64,000 nucleotides of DNA from contig MU008167.1 of NCBI GenBank assembly GCA_010909165.1, positions 980,001 through 1,044,000 on the forward strand. Reading direction: 5' to 3'. The notes beneath the pieces were generated by a model that saw nothing but the letters and a program-made list of their open reading frames with translations, searched no databases and was not told the DNA's origin. Positions 24,471 through 36,460 of this stretch are shown here, in pieces. The first letter of the stretch is position 1; each line of letters begins with the position of its first letter. The position numbers and the translations under genes are program-made. The DNA comes from Anthoceros angustus. Lineage: Eukaryota; Streptophyta; Anthocerotopsida; Anthocerotales; Anthocerotaceae.

Positions 24471-26515
24471 ATGCAGGACCTTATTCAGCGCCTCGAGCAG
24501 TTCGCTAACCTGGAGTATCATGAAGGATGTGTAAATACCGTGCACTTTAGTCCGAACGGCGACTTGCTAGTGTCAGGATCGGATGATAGGGACATTGTGT
24601 TTTGGGATTGGGCTGCAAGGTCGAAGAGGCTTCACTATGACTCAGGCCATGAAAGCAATGTCTTTCAGGCCAGAATCATGCCATTCTCGGATGATAGACA
24701 TGTCATCAGCTGTGGCGCAGATGGCCAGGTAGTGGTCAAGATTTGTGGTTTTTCTCATTAGGTGCTACAGTACTAGTACCATCTTGCTTACGAGGCAAGT
24801 GTGTTGACGTTCCCATTTGAAGGTTCGACACGCTGAAATTTTGGAGAACGGGAAGATAGCCACCAAGAAACTTGCAAAGCACAGGGAGCGTGCTCACAAG
24901 TTGGCTATAGAGCCTGGGAGTCCTCGTACCTTCTTCAGTTGTGGGGAGGATGGTGTCGTGCGACATGTAAGTTTGGCTGTTCATTTCCCTGCGTAAGTTT
25001 GAGGGGTTTGTAGTGGATCTCTTGTCAGCCACATGATCTTCGTTGATAAGGAACTAGAGTTGCGCAGTCTACTGGAACTTTTGTAGTGATATGTTGTACA
25101 CGTGCAAATATCTGACAGCACCTTGATGCACAGTCTCTAGCTCATGATGCACTGTAATTTCGGATTCTTGAGGTGGCGTGTTGGATGTGATTTCTGTTGC
25201 AACTGTTATATTTACATGACAAGACGGAAGGCTGTGGTTGGTAAAGAGGATGGAAGGTGCATGCAGTTATATAAAGTTGGCCTGCTTGGTTATGAGGAGT
25301 TTGTGTGTGTCCTGAATGTCTCAGCTTCCAGATGAGCAGTGGAATGTCTGATTGATTGGATTGCCGTATCTGACCTTGTTTCTGCTTGCCTTTGCTGAAG
25401 CTCTTTTTGATCTTGCTGTGGGTTTCCAGTATGATCTACGAGAGAGCAAAACTACAAAGCTGTTCACTTGTCAGCCTATTCATTCTTCAAAGCCCAGGAG
25501 GCATCATAGTTCTGTCCGCCTGAATGCAATAGTAATCAATCCACGAAACCCCAACTATTTTTCTGTCGGGGGATCAGATGAGTATGCTAGGGTATACGAC
25601 ATCCGCAGAGTGGATGTGGATGCATCTGGTTCCGAAGACAAACCAGTTGAGGTGTTTGCTCCAGCTCATTTAGTTGGAGCCGGTGCTGGAGCTGTTACCA
25701 TCACATGTGTGGCATACTCTTTGCAAGAGGAGCTCCTGGTCTCTTATAATGATGAGCAAATATACCTGTTTGACAAAGATATGGGCCTGGGACCAAATTC
25801 AAAGCCTTCATCAGAGGAGAAAAGTAGTGAGCCGGAGAAACCTGCTCCCCAAGTGTACAAGGGCCATCGGAACTGCAAAACAGTCAAAGGTGTCAACTTC
25901 TTTGGTCCGAATACAGAGTATGTTATGAGTGGTTCTGACTGTGGGCATATCTACATTTGGAAGAAGAGGGGAGGACAACTGGTGTGGATGATGCGAGGTG
26001 ACAATCGTGTGGTTAACTGCCTGGAACCTCATCCTTATGCTACCATTCTTGCCACGAGTGGGTTTGAGAAACATGTTAAAGTGTGGGCTCCTACTGCTGG
26101 AAAGATTCAGTCACTTCCCGCAGATGCAGAACGGGTGAGCTCTTGTTTCTTTGTGACTGAGTAGATACTGCTTTCTAGAGTCTGTGTGCTGGAAATCTGC
26201 TGCTGTACAACGAAGGCAGTGGTTGATTGCGTGATGGTACTATTTATTGCTTCATTCCCTCTGCAGGTGATGGAGGCAAACAGACGTCGGAGGGAGGACC
26301 GGGGTCACATCTCCCTGACACCAGATGTGATCATGCATGTCTTGCGCCTTCAGCGCCGGCAAGCACAAAGTGACATGGAACAACGGAGTTATTCTCGAAT
26401 GGAATCTGAGGCGGATGAGGATGAGGATGACTATCTGAGCAACTTCTACGAAGACGATGACTCTTCTGATGAAGGTAGTAGCCATGTGCGTCTGCGCGAG
26501 TGTATTATAAGTTGA
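24471..26515 (+). CDS. DCAF8: DCAF8-like WD40-repeat protein
   Basis: Four recognisable exons: about 24474-24728, 24823-24966, 25430-26134 and 26267-26515. They join in frame with GT-AG borders (phase 0). The protein has WD40 repeats from HEGCVNTVHFSPNGDLLVSG onward, a conserved GHRNCKTVKGVNFFGPN block, SGSDCGHIYIWKK, then LTPDVIMHVLRLQRRQ and an acidic, serine-rich tail. This is the layout of plant and animal DCAF8/WDR42 proteins, which are substrate receptors of CUL4-DDB1 ubiquitin ligases. Two DxR motifs (HYDLR across the exon 2/3 join, VYDIRR) match the DDB1-contact signature. The start is uncertain: ATG 24471 overlaps a good acceptor (GATGCAG before 24474), so an upstream exon may supply the true N-terminus. 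Intron 2 (463 bp) is longer than the introns of the other genes here. Confidence 0.9.
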
Positions 26516-27743
26516 GGAACACTGTACGTCTGTAGATAGCTGTCGCACAGCTACTGCCGACTGTAGGCAGATTAGCAGTGTGTAAATATCAGGGCAATGG
26601 TCATGACAACGTGGTGGCGATGGTGTGGCTTGAAACAATCTAAGCCTCAGTTAGTACCGGATGTTGTTTGTTGCAGATGGTAGGGAAATGCTGTTGGATT
26701 GGGAAATCGGAATTGAGGGTCTAATTTGAAAGCGGAGCAAGTAAATGATGCTGCCTTTTATGTTGAGAGAGGCTCGCTTAGAGCCACTGTGAACAACCCA
26801 GAAGGCTGAGCCTGTAGCCTAGTTCGACAAGCCATGTAGATATGGCAAACCAAATCTGTTGGAAAGGCAGGAAGGTGCATGTTTGCCAGCCCCTTTCCGG
26901 TGCTGGGGTGAGGCAACATTGCAGAGGCCACAAGCTTTGACTGTTTCATATTCTGGTACCAGAGGCTTTGTCCATGTAGAGTACTGCTTCTCCTTTAATG
27001 CAGATAAAACATGCGAAGTTATACTCGCTATTACGTGCTGTTGTAGACCACTGTTGCTGAACGTCTTCTCAATTCTTGCACGTCGTTGGCAGAAGTCACG
27101 TTGTAGTTGTTTCCTTGCACAAGTACTGTTGCATGTATGCAAGAAATGAGCGAGGCTAAGCAGGTATCTTGGGGTCCGGTCCTGTCCGTCCTAGTCTCAG
27201 TCACCTAATGCGTAGGGCCTATTCGGGAACTTTCTCAGGAACATTAGTAGTGCACTGCTGCCAGCGGTATTTGCAAGGGGACTGAAAGTGATGCTTCAGG
27301 GAGCATGAAGAGTCAGAATAACAAAGCTGGTGCGTGCATTTGTCTAGAGCCTTGGAAATGCGGAATGGGCCCAGCTGCTGCCCGGACAGATCCTCAACCA
27401 GGGGAGGAGCTTGAAGCCAGAACGCAAATGGCTTCGGACGTACTCTTGAAACAAAAGATCGCTAAAACATCTCCACGGTGACGCAGGGCTGGAACATCTC
27501 CACGGTGACGTAGGGCTAGAACATCTACACAGTGACGCAGGGTAGCAAGGTCAAGAAGGCGGTAGGTGGGACGTACGGGTATGTAAGGTACTGGCCTGCC
27601 CTGTTAATATTGGTTTTTAAATCCCGGTTGGATGTAGGCCAGCACTGGCAGTCCGGACACCAGCCCGGCCAGCCACAGCCACTGATTCCTCTTGGTCCGA
27701 GCGCGTGACACTGCTCATCACTCAAGCTCGCACTTGCCAAATA
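26516..27743. other. 3' flank of the DCAF8-like gene with a short tandem repeat
   Basis: No further gene was recognised. At 27466-27545 three copies of a 27-bp unit beginning AACATCTCCACGGTGACG are arrayed head to tail, the third with three changes. Confidence 0.5.
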
Positions 27744-27851
27744 CGTTTCTTTAATTGGACGACCTTTTCTTTGTTTCTTTAATTGGACGACCTTTTCTTT
27801 GTTTCTTTAATTGGACGACCTTTTCTTTGTTTCTTTAATTGGACGACCTTT
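27744..27851. repeat. 28-bp tandem repeat, four identical copies
   Basis: A unit containing TTTCTTTAATTGGACGACCT recurs with AATTGGAC starting at 27753, 27781, 27809 and 27837. The copies are identical by eye, so the array is young. Confidence 0.9.
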
Positions 27852-27892
27852 AGCAAGCTGGGGTTTAGCCCACAAGTTCCGTGAATGTAGAG

Positions 27893-27972
27893 CAGGTATT
27901 GAGGCTGAGGATGTTTAATATCACTCGGAAGTGAACGCCCAATTGAACGCTCCTACTCAGCCTCAATACCTG
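27893..27972. repeat. 17-bp perfect inverted repeat
   Basis: CAGGTATTGAGGCTGAG at 27893-27909 is the exact reverse complement of 27956-27972, with a 46-bp loop. It abuts the copia RNase H relic. It could form a hairpin; no function is implied. Confidence 0.8.
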
Positions 27973-28230
27973 TTTAGGTAAGAGCTTTATATTCTACCTC
28001 TGATGAACTCAAGATAAGATTTGTTTGCTTCTTACATCATCAACTTACGGAAGCTCCAGCTAACATAAAATAATATGCGGAAATAATTTTCTGGTTTCGG
28101 TATAAGAGACCCAATCAGCATCTACAAAACCAATTACGGCGAACTCTTTGCGACTTGTGGAAGTACGGAAAATGCCATATGTGAAGGTGCCACTCAGATA
28201 CCTCATGTAGAAATAAGCATTTATTTATAT
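27965..28230 (-). pseudogene. Ty1/copia RNase H relic
   Basis: The minus-strand reading gives MRYLSGTFTYGIFRTSTSRK, then VDADWVSYTETRK, and after frame breaks KKQTNLILSSSEVEYKAL. These are the copia RNase H motifs (DADWA..., SSTEAEY). No other part of pol is present. Confidence 0.82.
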
Positions 28231-28460
28231 ACAACCCTAACTAATGATTGTATTAGGGTAGGGTTATACGAAGCGTTATTATGAAACGCTGTCTTAAGTT
28301 AGAGTTACATATTTTCTTTTAGGTCATACAACCGTCATAACTCTTTGCACCACCTTTTTGTACCACTCACACTTTTCTCAATTCACTCTTTCTTTTGTGC
28401 AATCCTTTGACGACTGCTCTGGGCCTGCTTGTGCCATAATTGTTTATGGTATCAGAGCCA
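28230..28460 (+). mobile_element. LTR relic with initiator-tRNA primer-binding site
   Basis: TGGTATCAGAGCC at 28447-28459 is the standard copia primer-binding site and should lie directly behind a 5' LTR. The preceding 200 bp, AT-rich and with pyrimidine tracts, are probably that LTR. No second copy is in the window, so its left border is a guess. Confidence 0.5.
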
Positions 28461-29196
28461 TACAAATGCTTGCACGCATGTAGCGAGACCTATAATTGGG
28501 CGCAATATATAGTAACCATCATCCTGATGGCCACTGCATTCTGTGCCCAATACAGGCCACACCACCTGCAAACAAGCATTCAGATTAACAATTTAATGAA
28601 TTTTCATAGGAATCTAGCTTCTCTAACCCAGCAGGCCTACTCTACATGAAGAGGTGTAAAACAATGTAGACATTAAGTTCACGCTATAAGATGCAAGCGG
28701 TAATAATGGCCCCCCCTGTGATTCGAATCCATCTGCTAGTTTAGCTGCTGATAAACCCTAATTCCATGCAGTTTAGCAGTGGAGAGTGGAACGGGGTGGG
28801 GTGAAGTGTATGAATATGCTCGGCATCAGGGCAAACTGTGAACACACGTGTCTTCATTCAAACATTCACAGATTGAGGCCAGTGTGTGATCAGGTGCGTT
28901 GTGCGCGGTGCTGCCTGCTCCCAGTACAAGCTTCCACAGTGGAGAGCACAACTAGTCACCATCGGATTCCAGCTTCAACGCCAACAAATTACGTGAGGGT
29001 AGCGCTATCTGATCCGATCTTCTTTTCGGCTATTGGCGGCTCAATTTCCAGGTTCGTTGCGCCTTGTTCAATCAACTTTCTCAATTTCACTGTAGCAATG
29101 ACAGACCGGTTTTGAAGGTGCTGTTGCACGAATTGCGTTGGCTGAATTATGCCGCATGAAGTAACCACAGGAGTTGCTTTTGTGGAATTGTAGGTG
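28461..29196. other. Spacer upstream of the methyltransferase-like pseudogene
   Basis: No recognisable gene. A splice-acceptor-like TTGTAG lies directly before the ATG at 29197, so an upstream exon of the following gene is possible. Confidence 0.3.
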
Positions 29197-29805
29197 ATGG
29201 CTATGGGAAGAAGGAGTAAGAAGGATCAGGGTGACCCGATCCCGGATCCCCCCGAGCCTACACAGAAGGCGAAAAAGACAAGGGCGAACGGAAAAGGAAA
29301 TTTAAAAGCACCCATGGAGAAGAACCTTGTTGAAGGTTTGCAGGGAAGACCTATTTCTGCCTCTGTTGCATGGGCACATGCTAGCCTGCCGGCTACGGCT
29401 GGAACGCTTCCTGTTATGGGAGGACAATCGAAGTCCGAGAGCCTAACATCGGCGAAAGCAAGCATAACAAAATCAGGAGCACATAGAGAGAAGGAGGATA
29501 AGGATGGAAAGAGGGTGGTTCCCATTCCATCATCATACAGTTTCGAGGAGACAGTTTACATCATATGTCTTGGGGCATAGATGGATTCAATCAAGCTATT
29601 GGACAAGGATTGGATGGTTGTTCAAGATCCGGAACCAAAAGACGAGGGTGTTTTTTGGACACCTTTGTATAAGTTGTGGATCATAGGATACAAGGACGCT
29701 CTACCAAATCAAAGAGCCAGGGCTGGATTGCTAGTATGGGCAACGTTAAACATGTCAAATAGGGATAAGGAGGCTTCGTATCATTTATATGGGATGAGAC
29801 TAACA
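29197..29805 (+). pseudogene. DNA methyltransferase-like gene, 5' part, cut by a CACTA element
   Basis: An open frame starts near ATG 29197 with a basic, lysine-rich low-complexity region. It has an in-frame TAG at 29578-29580 and then continues as MDSIKLLDKDWMVVQDPEP and YKLWIIGYKDALPNQRARAG. Near the end a second frame gives FVSFIWDETN, which runs on across the transposon into MNNDRGGFETVEYVTVGWG at 41352 onward. The WxKxN..GGRF..EYxxVGW order resembles the middle of class-beta N4/N6 DNA methyltransferases. The DPPY-type catalytic motif was not found with certainty. The two stops and the frame change mark it as a pseudogene even apart from the insertion. Confidence 0.6.
29802..29805. repeat. 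Target-site duplication AACA, left side of CACTA element B
   Basis: AACA at 29802-29805 recurs at 41344-41347 directly behind the right end. CACTA elements usually give 3 bp; here four bases match. Confidence 0.6.
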
Positions 29806-29818
29806 CACTACTACAAAA
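29806..29818 (+). repeat. Left terminal inverted repeat of CACTA element B
   Basis: CACTACTACAAAA, exactly inverted at 41331-41343; inner bases beyond 13 bp do not match well. Confidence 0.88.
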
Positions 29819-30572
29819 CGGGACGGTTTATGACAAGCAGGAAATGACAGGCGCCTATTCTGCATCACTTCGTCATTAAAGAATGTCGGGGTCGGTGGCA
29901 AATGACATTGTGCATGCGGCTGTCACAGGGTGTTTATGACAGATGTATTCCTCGTGTTTCCTCTGTCATTGGGCCCCATACTAATCTTTGGATTCCATCC
30001 CGGTCAATATCGGTTACGGTGGGGGTTGTTGATTGTGTGTCTGTTGTCTGGAGTTGGCCTTCCCGTTCGCGGTCTGTCGACTCAGCGGGGTTAGTGTGCG
30101 ACCATTGTCGAATAAGCAGTAACCATGTTTCGATCCTGCGGGCGTGCCTTTGGTGGGAGAGGATGGCTGACACCATTCCCAGCGTCCGTTGTTGCCTCCA
30201 ACGGCGGAGGACCCAACGTCTCCCGGTAGGCGTACCTTAGTTGTGAGCGGGACTCTCACCACCTTCTCTGTGAACTCCTCTTTTACTCGCAAAGGCCTTT
30301 GCACCCAACTCCGCCATAGCGGGCATCGGGTGAGGTGCTATGGATCCTCCTTACACCACCGTCAAATACCTCGGGTCATACTGCATTGCCACAGTTGCGA
30401 AGGAACCACACACCCCATCCAGCCGCTGGCCGTCACATCCGTTCATGGGCGCGCCTGCTCGCCGAGGTGAGGCGGTATGTCCCGGTGGCCAATCGCCGCT
30501 CTTGGCGTAAACCGTCGAGGCGGGGCAATATTGTTTGCTTGTCTCAGCGCCGTCGAAATCGAGTAGATCGAG

Positions 30573-33472
30573 GTGTCGGGGCCTATGTGCATCCACGGTA
30601 GGCGGGCGGGGTTGGGGCTCGTGTCGGGCCACGCCTCAGCCCCTCCGGTTGGGGCTTGTCGTCTGCGGCCGAGTTTGTTGATGAAGTACCATTGCCGACA
30701 TGGCGGTAGTCTGATTCGGCGGAGCGCTTGCGAGTTGATGCAAGACTTCATAGCGGTGCTCGGGAGGGACAATCCAATTTGGAGGAGGAGGCTGCCAAAC
30801 CCTTATGGTCGGTCTCGGGCGGAGGAATCCATGCATAGTCGTGTCCTGGCATTCCTTAACATCCAAGACCGTATAAGATATAGATACTGCCATGTCGCAA
30901 TCTTGACCTCCTTTCTTCGTCGGTGTTGCCGAAGACCAACAGTATGCCGAAGGCAAGGTCGGATGTCCGTAAGATGATGCTACGTCGGGCGATTAGCGTC
31001 TGAATTGATGCGTGTTGGGGCTGTTCCTTGTTTTGGGGCACGAGGGCATTAGAGACCTCTTGCCACGTTTGCGGCGAGCCCAGATATCGCGAGGGTGCCA
31101 CTGGGCAACCTATTTCGCGGAAGACAATGTTTTATTTCCCGCTGGCGGATCGCCTCCGCCGAATGTATGCGTGCTCTTCAACAGCACGTGAACTGATATG
31201 GTGGAAGGACCATAGGAGCACCGATGGTCAAGTGCGGATAATGGCCGACACACCCGCCTGGCAGGCCTTGGATAGTGTAAGTGCCTTCGGTCTGGAAGAC
31301 CGAAATCTTCGCCTCGGTATCTCTGACGGCTTCAATCCAAGCGGCCATCGTTCTTCCTCGTACTCCATCTGGCCTGTTCTCATTTTCATCCACAATTTTC
31401 CTCCTTGGCTCACGACAAAGAAGCAGCGGATTCTTATGCCTTTAATCATCCCGGGGCCGAAACAGGTCAAGAATATGGATGTGTATCTCCAACCTTTGTT
31501 GGAGGCTGGCGACAATAGGTGGGTGTCCCATGTGATCATTCCAAAGGCGTGTCGGCCGGGTCGCTTTTTCATCACGAGGGCTGGGTGCTTCACGCGACAT
31601 GTGACTACCACGGACTCGGGCGCGCTTGCAAGTGAGAGGCTATCGTTGTTGTGTGGTGCGGGGGCTTCGAAGCTAGATGGTCCCGGCTTTGGAGAAAGTC
31701 ATTTGCGATGGGCACCGAGATGGTGCCCCGTCACCATCGAAGCGCATGATGACCACCGTGAGTTTTTCGACAATGCAAGTGATATGCGGCGCCCCTTCCG
31801 AACCGTGCGGGACATCATTGTGAGATGGATGCTTGGGAAAATGCGACCGGGTGGCGGGCGGCTGCATGTCATGGGGTGTCAGCGCGCTGCTTCGTTAAAA
31901 TGCTGCCCTACTTGCCTATTCCAGTTGTGGTGAAAGACGTGATGCACGGAAGTTAACAAGCTGCCGAGCTTTTGGAACATATGGAGTGGCAAATGGGACA
32001 CCCACAATGCTAGGGTTGACCTTATGAATGTGGCCTCCAAGCCGTGGCTGTGGCCTGTTCTGGATGACGCGGGTGAGGCCCACCTCCCCCCTGCGTCATA
32101 CACATTGAGCAAAGATGACTTACAGCCGTGAAAGCGGAGCTATGCAGGATCAAACCACCAACGGCATTTGGGTCCAACCTTGCAACCAGCTTTGGTGGGG
32201 CAACAGTCACAGGGCTGAAGAGTCACGACTGGCACTTGCTCCTCCAATTTTATTTTCCTATTGCACTACGCCACCGTTTGAGAGGCCCAGAGTACAAAGC
32301 CTTCATACAGCTGAGCTCCATCTACCGATGGATTTGTCAGAAGGCAATCAAGCCCACAGAAATCCCTGCGATGCGGGCTCAGGTTGTGGATACAATGGTG
32401 GCCTTGGAGCGGTATTACCCTTCCGTGTTTTGGAATCCGATGCAGCACCTCTTTATCCACCGCTAGATGAAGTTGCCACGCACGGCACGGTGCATGTTCG
32501 ATGGATGTACCCTATCGAGCGGCATATGAATGTCTTGAAGCAATCAATCCGCCAGAAAGCCCGGCCCGAAGGAAGTATGGCCACTGGGTACTTGGCAATG
32601 GAGAGCATGTTTTATGCAGCGGACTACCTGGCGGCAAGGAATCCGGCTCAGACTCATTTGTTCCAGCGTACATCTATAGACCGGGATGCAGAGCGTCCCA
32701 TCAGGAAAGCGCAACCCAGAACCCTAACAGCCATGGAGCAAAAGCGTATGCACTGGCATTTCCTGCTCCATTCGGAAACTTTGGATGGGATTCGAATGGA
32801 GTTTGATGTTGAGGGACAGCACCGGGCCACTTTCCTCGAGTGGGAAGCCGTGTGAATCGGCGTTGGCAATCCACAGAGCAGTACAACGATATTCGGGCCA
32901 TGGTGAGCAGGCCGTAAGCGGGTCAGCGATTCTGAGGGGTTGGAGACAATGGGGTACCATTACACTGTAGCCGGTGACACCGTCGCTCCACAGGGGCATT
33001 GGGTTTTGGGACCTTTGACATGGAAGACCAACCTGTTCAGTTTTTCGGCCAGGTTGAACAGATTCTGGATGTGACTTTCGAGGGGGCAGACTTTTGTGCC
33101 TTTGTCCTCCAAATCAAGTGGTTTTTGTGTGACGTATCTTCAAACCCAAAGTCTATGGAAGAAGACATGAGCGGTTTCATGGCTGTGGACACAAGGAAGG
33201 TGTACCGATATCGAAGTGACCACAAAACCGGGCCATTCACGTTTGCCCGACACGTCCACCAGGCGTTAGCACACCGGATGTGGGAGAAGGCCGGGGAGGG
33301 TAGTTCATTTGCACACCGGTGCCTTCTCGGTGGGATTTGCTATTGGAAAAAGACATGTAAACCCACGATCACTGGGATGTACAGAGCTTCATTGAAATGT
33401 AAAACCACCAAGTGCCTCCATGTCACGGGCACACGTGCGGTCGTGCCATCTGATGGCCCTGAACAAAGCTAA
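30573..33472 (+). pseudogene. tnp2: TNP2-type CACTA transposase, with frame breaks
   Basis: The order of recognisable parts is that of plant TNP2 transposases. First comes CHVCGEPRYREG and RKTMFYFPLADRLRRMY with LGISDGFNPSGHRSSSYSIW and LIIPGPKQVKNMDVYLQPL (Transposase_21, 31028-31933). Then SYTLSKDDL and GLKSHDWHLLLQFYFPIALR (DUF4218, about 32095-32466), the frame change into VRWMYPIERHMNVLK and KARPEGSMATGY (32470-32855), and a DUF4216-like part with FFGQVEQILDVTFEG (32999-33472). At least one 1-bp shift lies near 32455 and another break near 31930-32100; some gaps could be introns. The protein would cut at the element ends; this copy is probably inactive. Confidence 0.87.
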
Positions 33473-33828
33473 CCAAAGAGAAAATCCGACTTCGAAAGGC
33501 CGCGACGGACTTGCACCTCCAACGGACTATTGAGGTCTGTCGGCGTAAACACAAAGGCAAAGGTTGCCCCAACAACCAAAGCATGCCCTTTCCTACTGCC
33601 GATGCAGTGACAACACTTCACAATCAAATCACATGCTTCCATGACATGGAAGATCCCTTCGTCATTCAGACGGAAATCGGCATATGCAATGAAATGGTGG
33701 CAATGGTCGATACGAAGGGATCTTGTGTTGAAAGCCCACACACCACCGTCATCAACCTCCTTCTTCGAATGGCGAGCTTCCCACCAACCTTGGATCTGCA
33801 GACACCAATCCTACCACACCCTTTTGCA

Positions 33829-35001
33829 TCACAACGTCATGCGCTCCTCATCCCATCTTGGCCCGACAGTGCGCTCAAGCATTTGCCATCCGTGGTCGCT
33901 CCACTTCACCCACCGCAACTCGCTCAGGATGTCTTCCTTCAAACTGTTTTCGGCGGTTAAACGTCTTGCCGGCTTCGGCTCGTCCAAGAAGCAAGGTGCG
34001 AGCTCTATAACTCGGATGTCATATCGGTTTGCGGCAAGGCGGCAATGAAACAGAACACAGGTTGATGGAGTGCACACCTCCACGAAGGTGGCAATCGTTT
34101 TGAGGTATTCCCGCTTCTTCATCTCATCCAGGATGTCGACGACAAAGTCAGCAATCTCCGTCGCGCGTTCCATGATGCCCTTGCCCAACCTGGGATCACA
34201 TCCCACATACCAAGGCTTGGGGATCTTCCACTTGTCCTTCGTACGCACATTCCAGGGGCCAGCATCATTGGTTGATAACGGGATCAACCAATTCTTCTTC
34301 TCCGAGGTGAATAGGCCAGACGGCCCTACAAGCTGGAATGCCCACCGTTCGCGCCCAGAGGGGCCGAATTGCAGTGGTGGGACGTCCCCCAGTCGGTACG
34401 CATGTGCAACCGCGTAGTCCCAGCCAGAAAGAGCAATTGCATGATCCCACTGCCAAATTGGCCCGGTGCGCTCAAGCATTTGCCATCCGTGGTCGCTCCA
34501 CTTCACCCACCGCAACTCGCTCGGATGTCTTCCTTCAAAGCTGTTTTCGGTTAAGCGTCTTGCCGGCCGGCTCGTCCAAGAAGCAAGGTGCAGCTCTATA
34601 ACTCGGATGTCATATCGGTTTGCGCAAGGCGGCAATGAAAGCGAACACAGGTTGATGGAGTGCACACTTCCACGAAGGTGGCAATCGTTTGAGGTATTCC
34701 GCTTCTTCATCTCATCCAGATGTCGACGACAAAGTCGCAATCTCGTGCGCGTTCCATGATGCCCTTGCCCCAACACGGGATCACATCCCACATACCAAGG
34801 CTTGGGATCTTCCACTTGTCCTTCGTACGCACATTCGGGGCCAGCATCATTGGTTGATAACGGGATCAACCAATTCTTCTTCTCGAGGTGAATAGGCGAC
34901 GGCCCTGGCTGGAATGCCCCGTTCGCCCGGAGGGGCAGTGCGATGGTGGGACGTCCCCGGTCGATGCGCATGTGCAACGTAGTCCCGGAGAGCAATTGCA
35001 T
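33829..35001 (-). CDS. Unassigned frame inside CACTA element B, internally repeated
   Basis: A 390-codon open frame runs opposite to the transposase. It contains the same protein segment twice, with KKNWLIPLSTNDAGP, KPWYVGCDP, LDEMKKR and ELRWVKWSDHGWQMLERT recurring. This follows from the DNA duplication beneath it, so the underlying protein is about half this length. The composition is tryptophan-rich and globular, not low-complexity, and the two copies keep the same frame for most of their length, which hints at a real gene. I do not recognise the family. The 5' end may lie further right (plus strand 35000-35400). It could be an element-encoded second protein or a captured host fragment. 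Confidence 0.4.
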   Translation of the reverse strand: MQLLSGTTLHMRIDRGRPTIALPLRANGAFQPGPSPIHLEKKNWLIPLSTNDAGPECAYEGQVEDPKPWYVGCDPVLGQGHHGTRTRLRLCRRHLDEMKKRNTSNDCHLRGSVHSINLCSLSLPPCANRYDIRVIELHLASWTSRPARRLTENSFEGRHPSELRWVKWSDHGWQMLERTGPIWQWDHAIALSGWDYAVAHAYRLGDVPPLQFGPSGRERWAFQLVGPSGLFTSEKKNWLIPLSTNDAGPWNVRTKDKWKIPKPWYVGCDPRLGKGIMERATEIADFVVDILDEMKKREYLKTIATFVEVCTPSTCVLFHCRLAANRYDIRVIELAPCFLDEPKPARRLTAENSLKEDILSELRWVKWSDHGWQMLERTVGPRWDEERMTL

Positions 35002-35022
35002 GATCCACCGCCAAATTGGCTG
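33860..35022. repeat. Tandem duplication, about 0.6 kb, indel-marked
   Basis: The block from about 33860 to 34465 is repeated from about 34466 to 35022. The second copy lacks many 1-4-bp pieces. Only a few substitutions separate them. Confidence 0.85.
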
Positions 35023-35729
35023 GGCGGGCGTTGATCATTTGCGCCGGGCGCGGTCATATCCCACAATGCGGGTCCTTCAAGCTTCGTGCCGCGACTCCCC
35101 AAACCACCGTCGCTAGATGGGCTCTCGAAGGCGTTCCAAGTGTTGCATCGGTGAGTCACAAGGCTCACTCTCGGAATGGCGGTAGCCCAGTCATGCAATC
35201 GCGTGCCCATCTTGGCTTTCCATCTCGAACACCGCGCAAGGGTGGCAGCAAGTGAATGTCGGGCGGCGGCTTTGGTGATATGCAGCGCGAGGCGATGGCT
35301 TGGAGTGAAGGTCGAACCTCCACGGTGTCCGTTCCGCTGTTCCTATAGGCGTGAGCGGACTAGGTGGTACGAGCAACACACGGCACATAGCGCACGGCTA
35401 GCAAAATAGTCACCTACGGGAAAAGCCCGAAATTGGCTATTTCCCTCCCCTCATCTGGACTAAGCCAAGCCGATGAACCCTACCCGGTCACGCATACATG
35501 GATATACGGCCTAGTCAAACTTCCACTGCAGTCCACCGTGCCACCTCAACTCCAAAGCGAGGACATGGTGTGTATTGCGTGAATGCAGATGCCAGGAATG
35601 CATGCACTGTCATATCGGACATGGCAGCTGGCACGTGTGAGACTCACGCCTGATCAGGCATCGCGCACGCTGCGTTAATGACATCTTGGATGACATCCGG
35701 CGGGATTCGGATAGTGATGGGTCGTCCGT

Positions 35730-36460
35730 GTGTGAAGCGCCCGCTTTATATCTCGGAGGTGTAGACTCATGGCGTTGCCCATTGGGGTGGTCGGGGATGG
35801 ATTCGCAAGCATCAATCCCTAGATTCGCCTTGGAGTGGCACGATGAGCAAGAGAGGACTCCTCAGCGCCCGACCTCGCATTCCGCTACCACCACCGAGCT
35901 GTTTGGGAATGAGCAGATAAGTCCATGTCTTTTGGATCTTCGCAATTGGCCATACATAAGGTAGGAGGTGAGGCAGGAAGGCGATGGCCTTGATGGTGCA
36001 CACCCAGAGCGATTCCATGTTCGTTTCGCCGTTTTGGGTGCGATTGTATGTTTTGAACATGTACACACATGAGGTTCTCCACATTGCTCCGTTGCCGTGT
36101 GTGAAGCGCCCGCTTTATATCTCGGAGGTGTAGACTCATGACGTTGCCCATTGGGGTGGTCGGGGATGGATTAAGCATCAATCCCTAGATTCGCCTTGGA
36201 GTGGCACGATGAGCAAGAGAGGACTCCTCCAGCGCCGACCTCGCATTCCGCTACCACCACTGAGCCTGTTTCGGGACGAAGCGAATGGGAGTCCATGTCT
36301 TTTGGATCTTCGCAATTGGCCATACATAAGGTAGGAGGTGAGGAACCGGGCGATGGCCTTGATGGTGCACACCCAGAGAACGATTCCATGTTCTGGTTTC
36401 GCCGTTTTGGGTGCGGATTGTATGTTTTTGAACATGTACACACATGAGGTTCTCCTCAGT
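35730..36460. repeat. Tandem duplication, about 0.36 kb, indel-marked
   Basis: The block from about 35730 to 36090 recurs from about 36091 to 36460. Again the differences are short indels. The unit starts around TGTGAAGCGCCCGCTTTATA. Confidence 0.83.

Noticed and set aside
27744-27851. Possible CRISPR array (28-bp direct repeats)
   Set aside because: Units are directly head to tail with no spacers, in a eukaryotic nuclear context.
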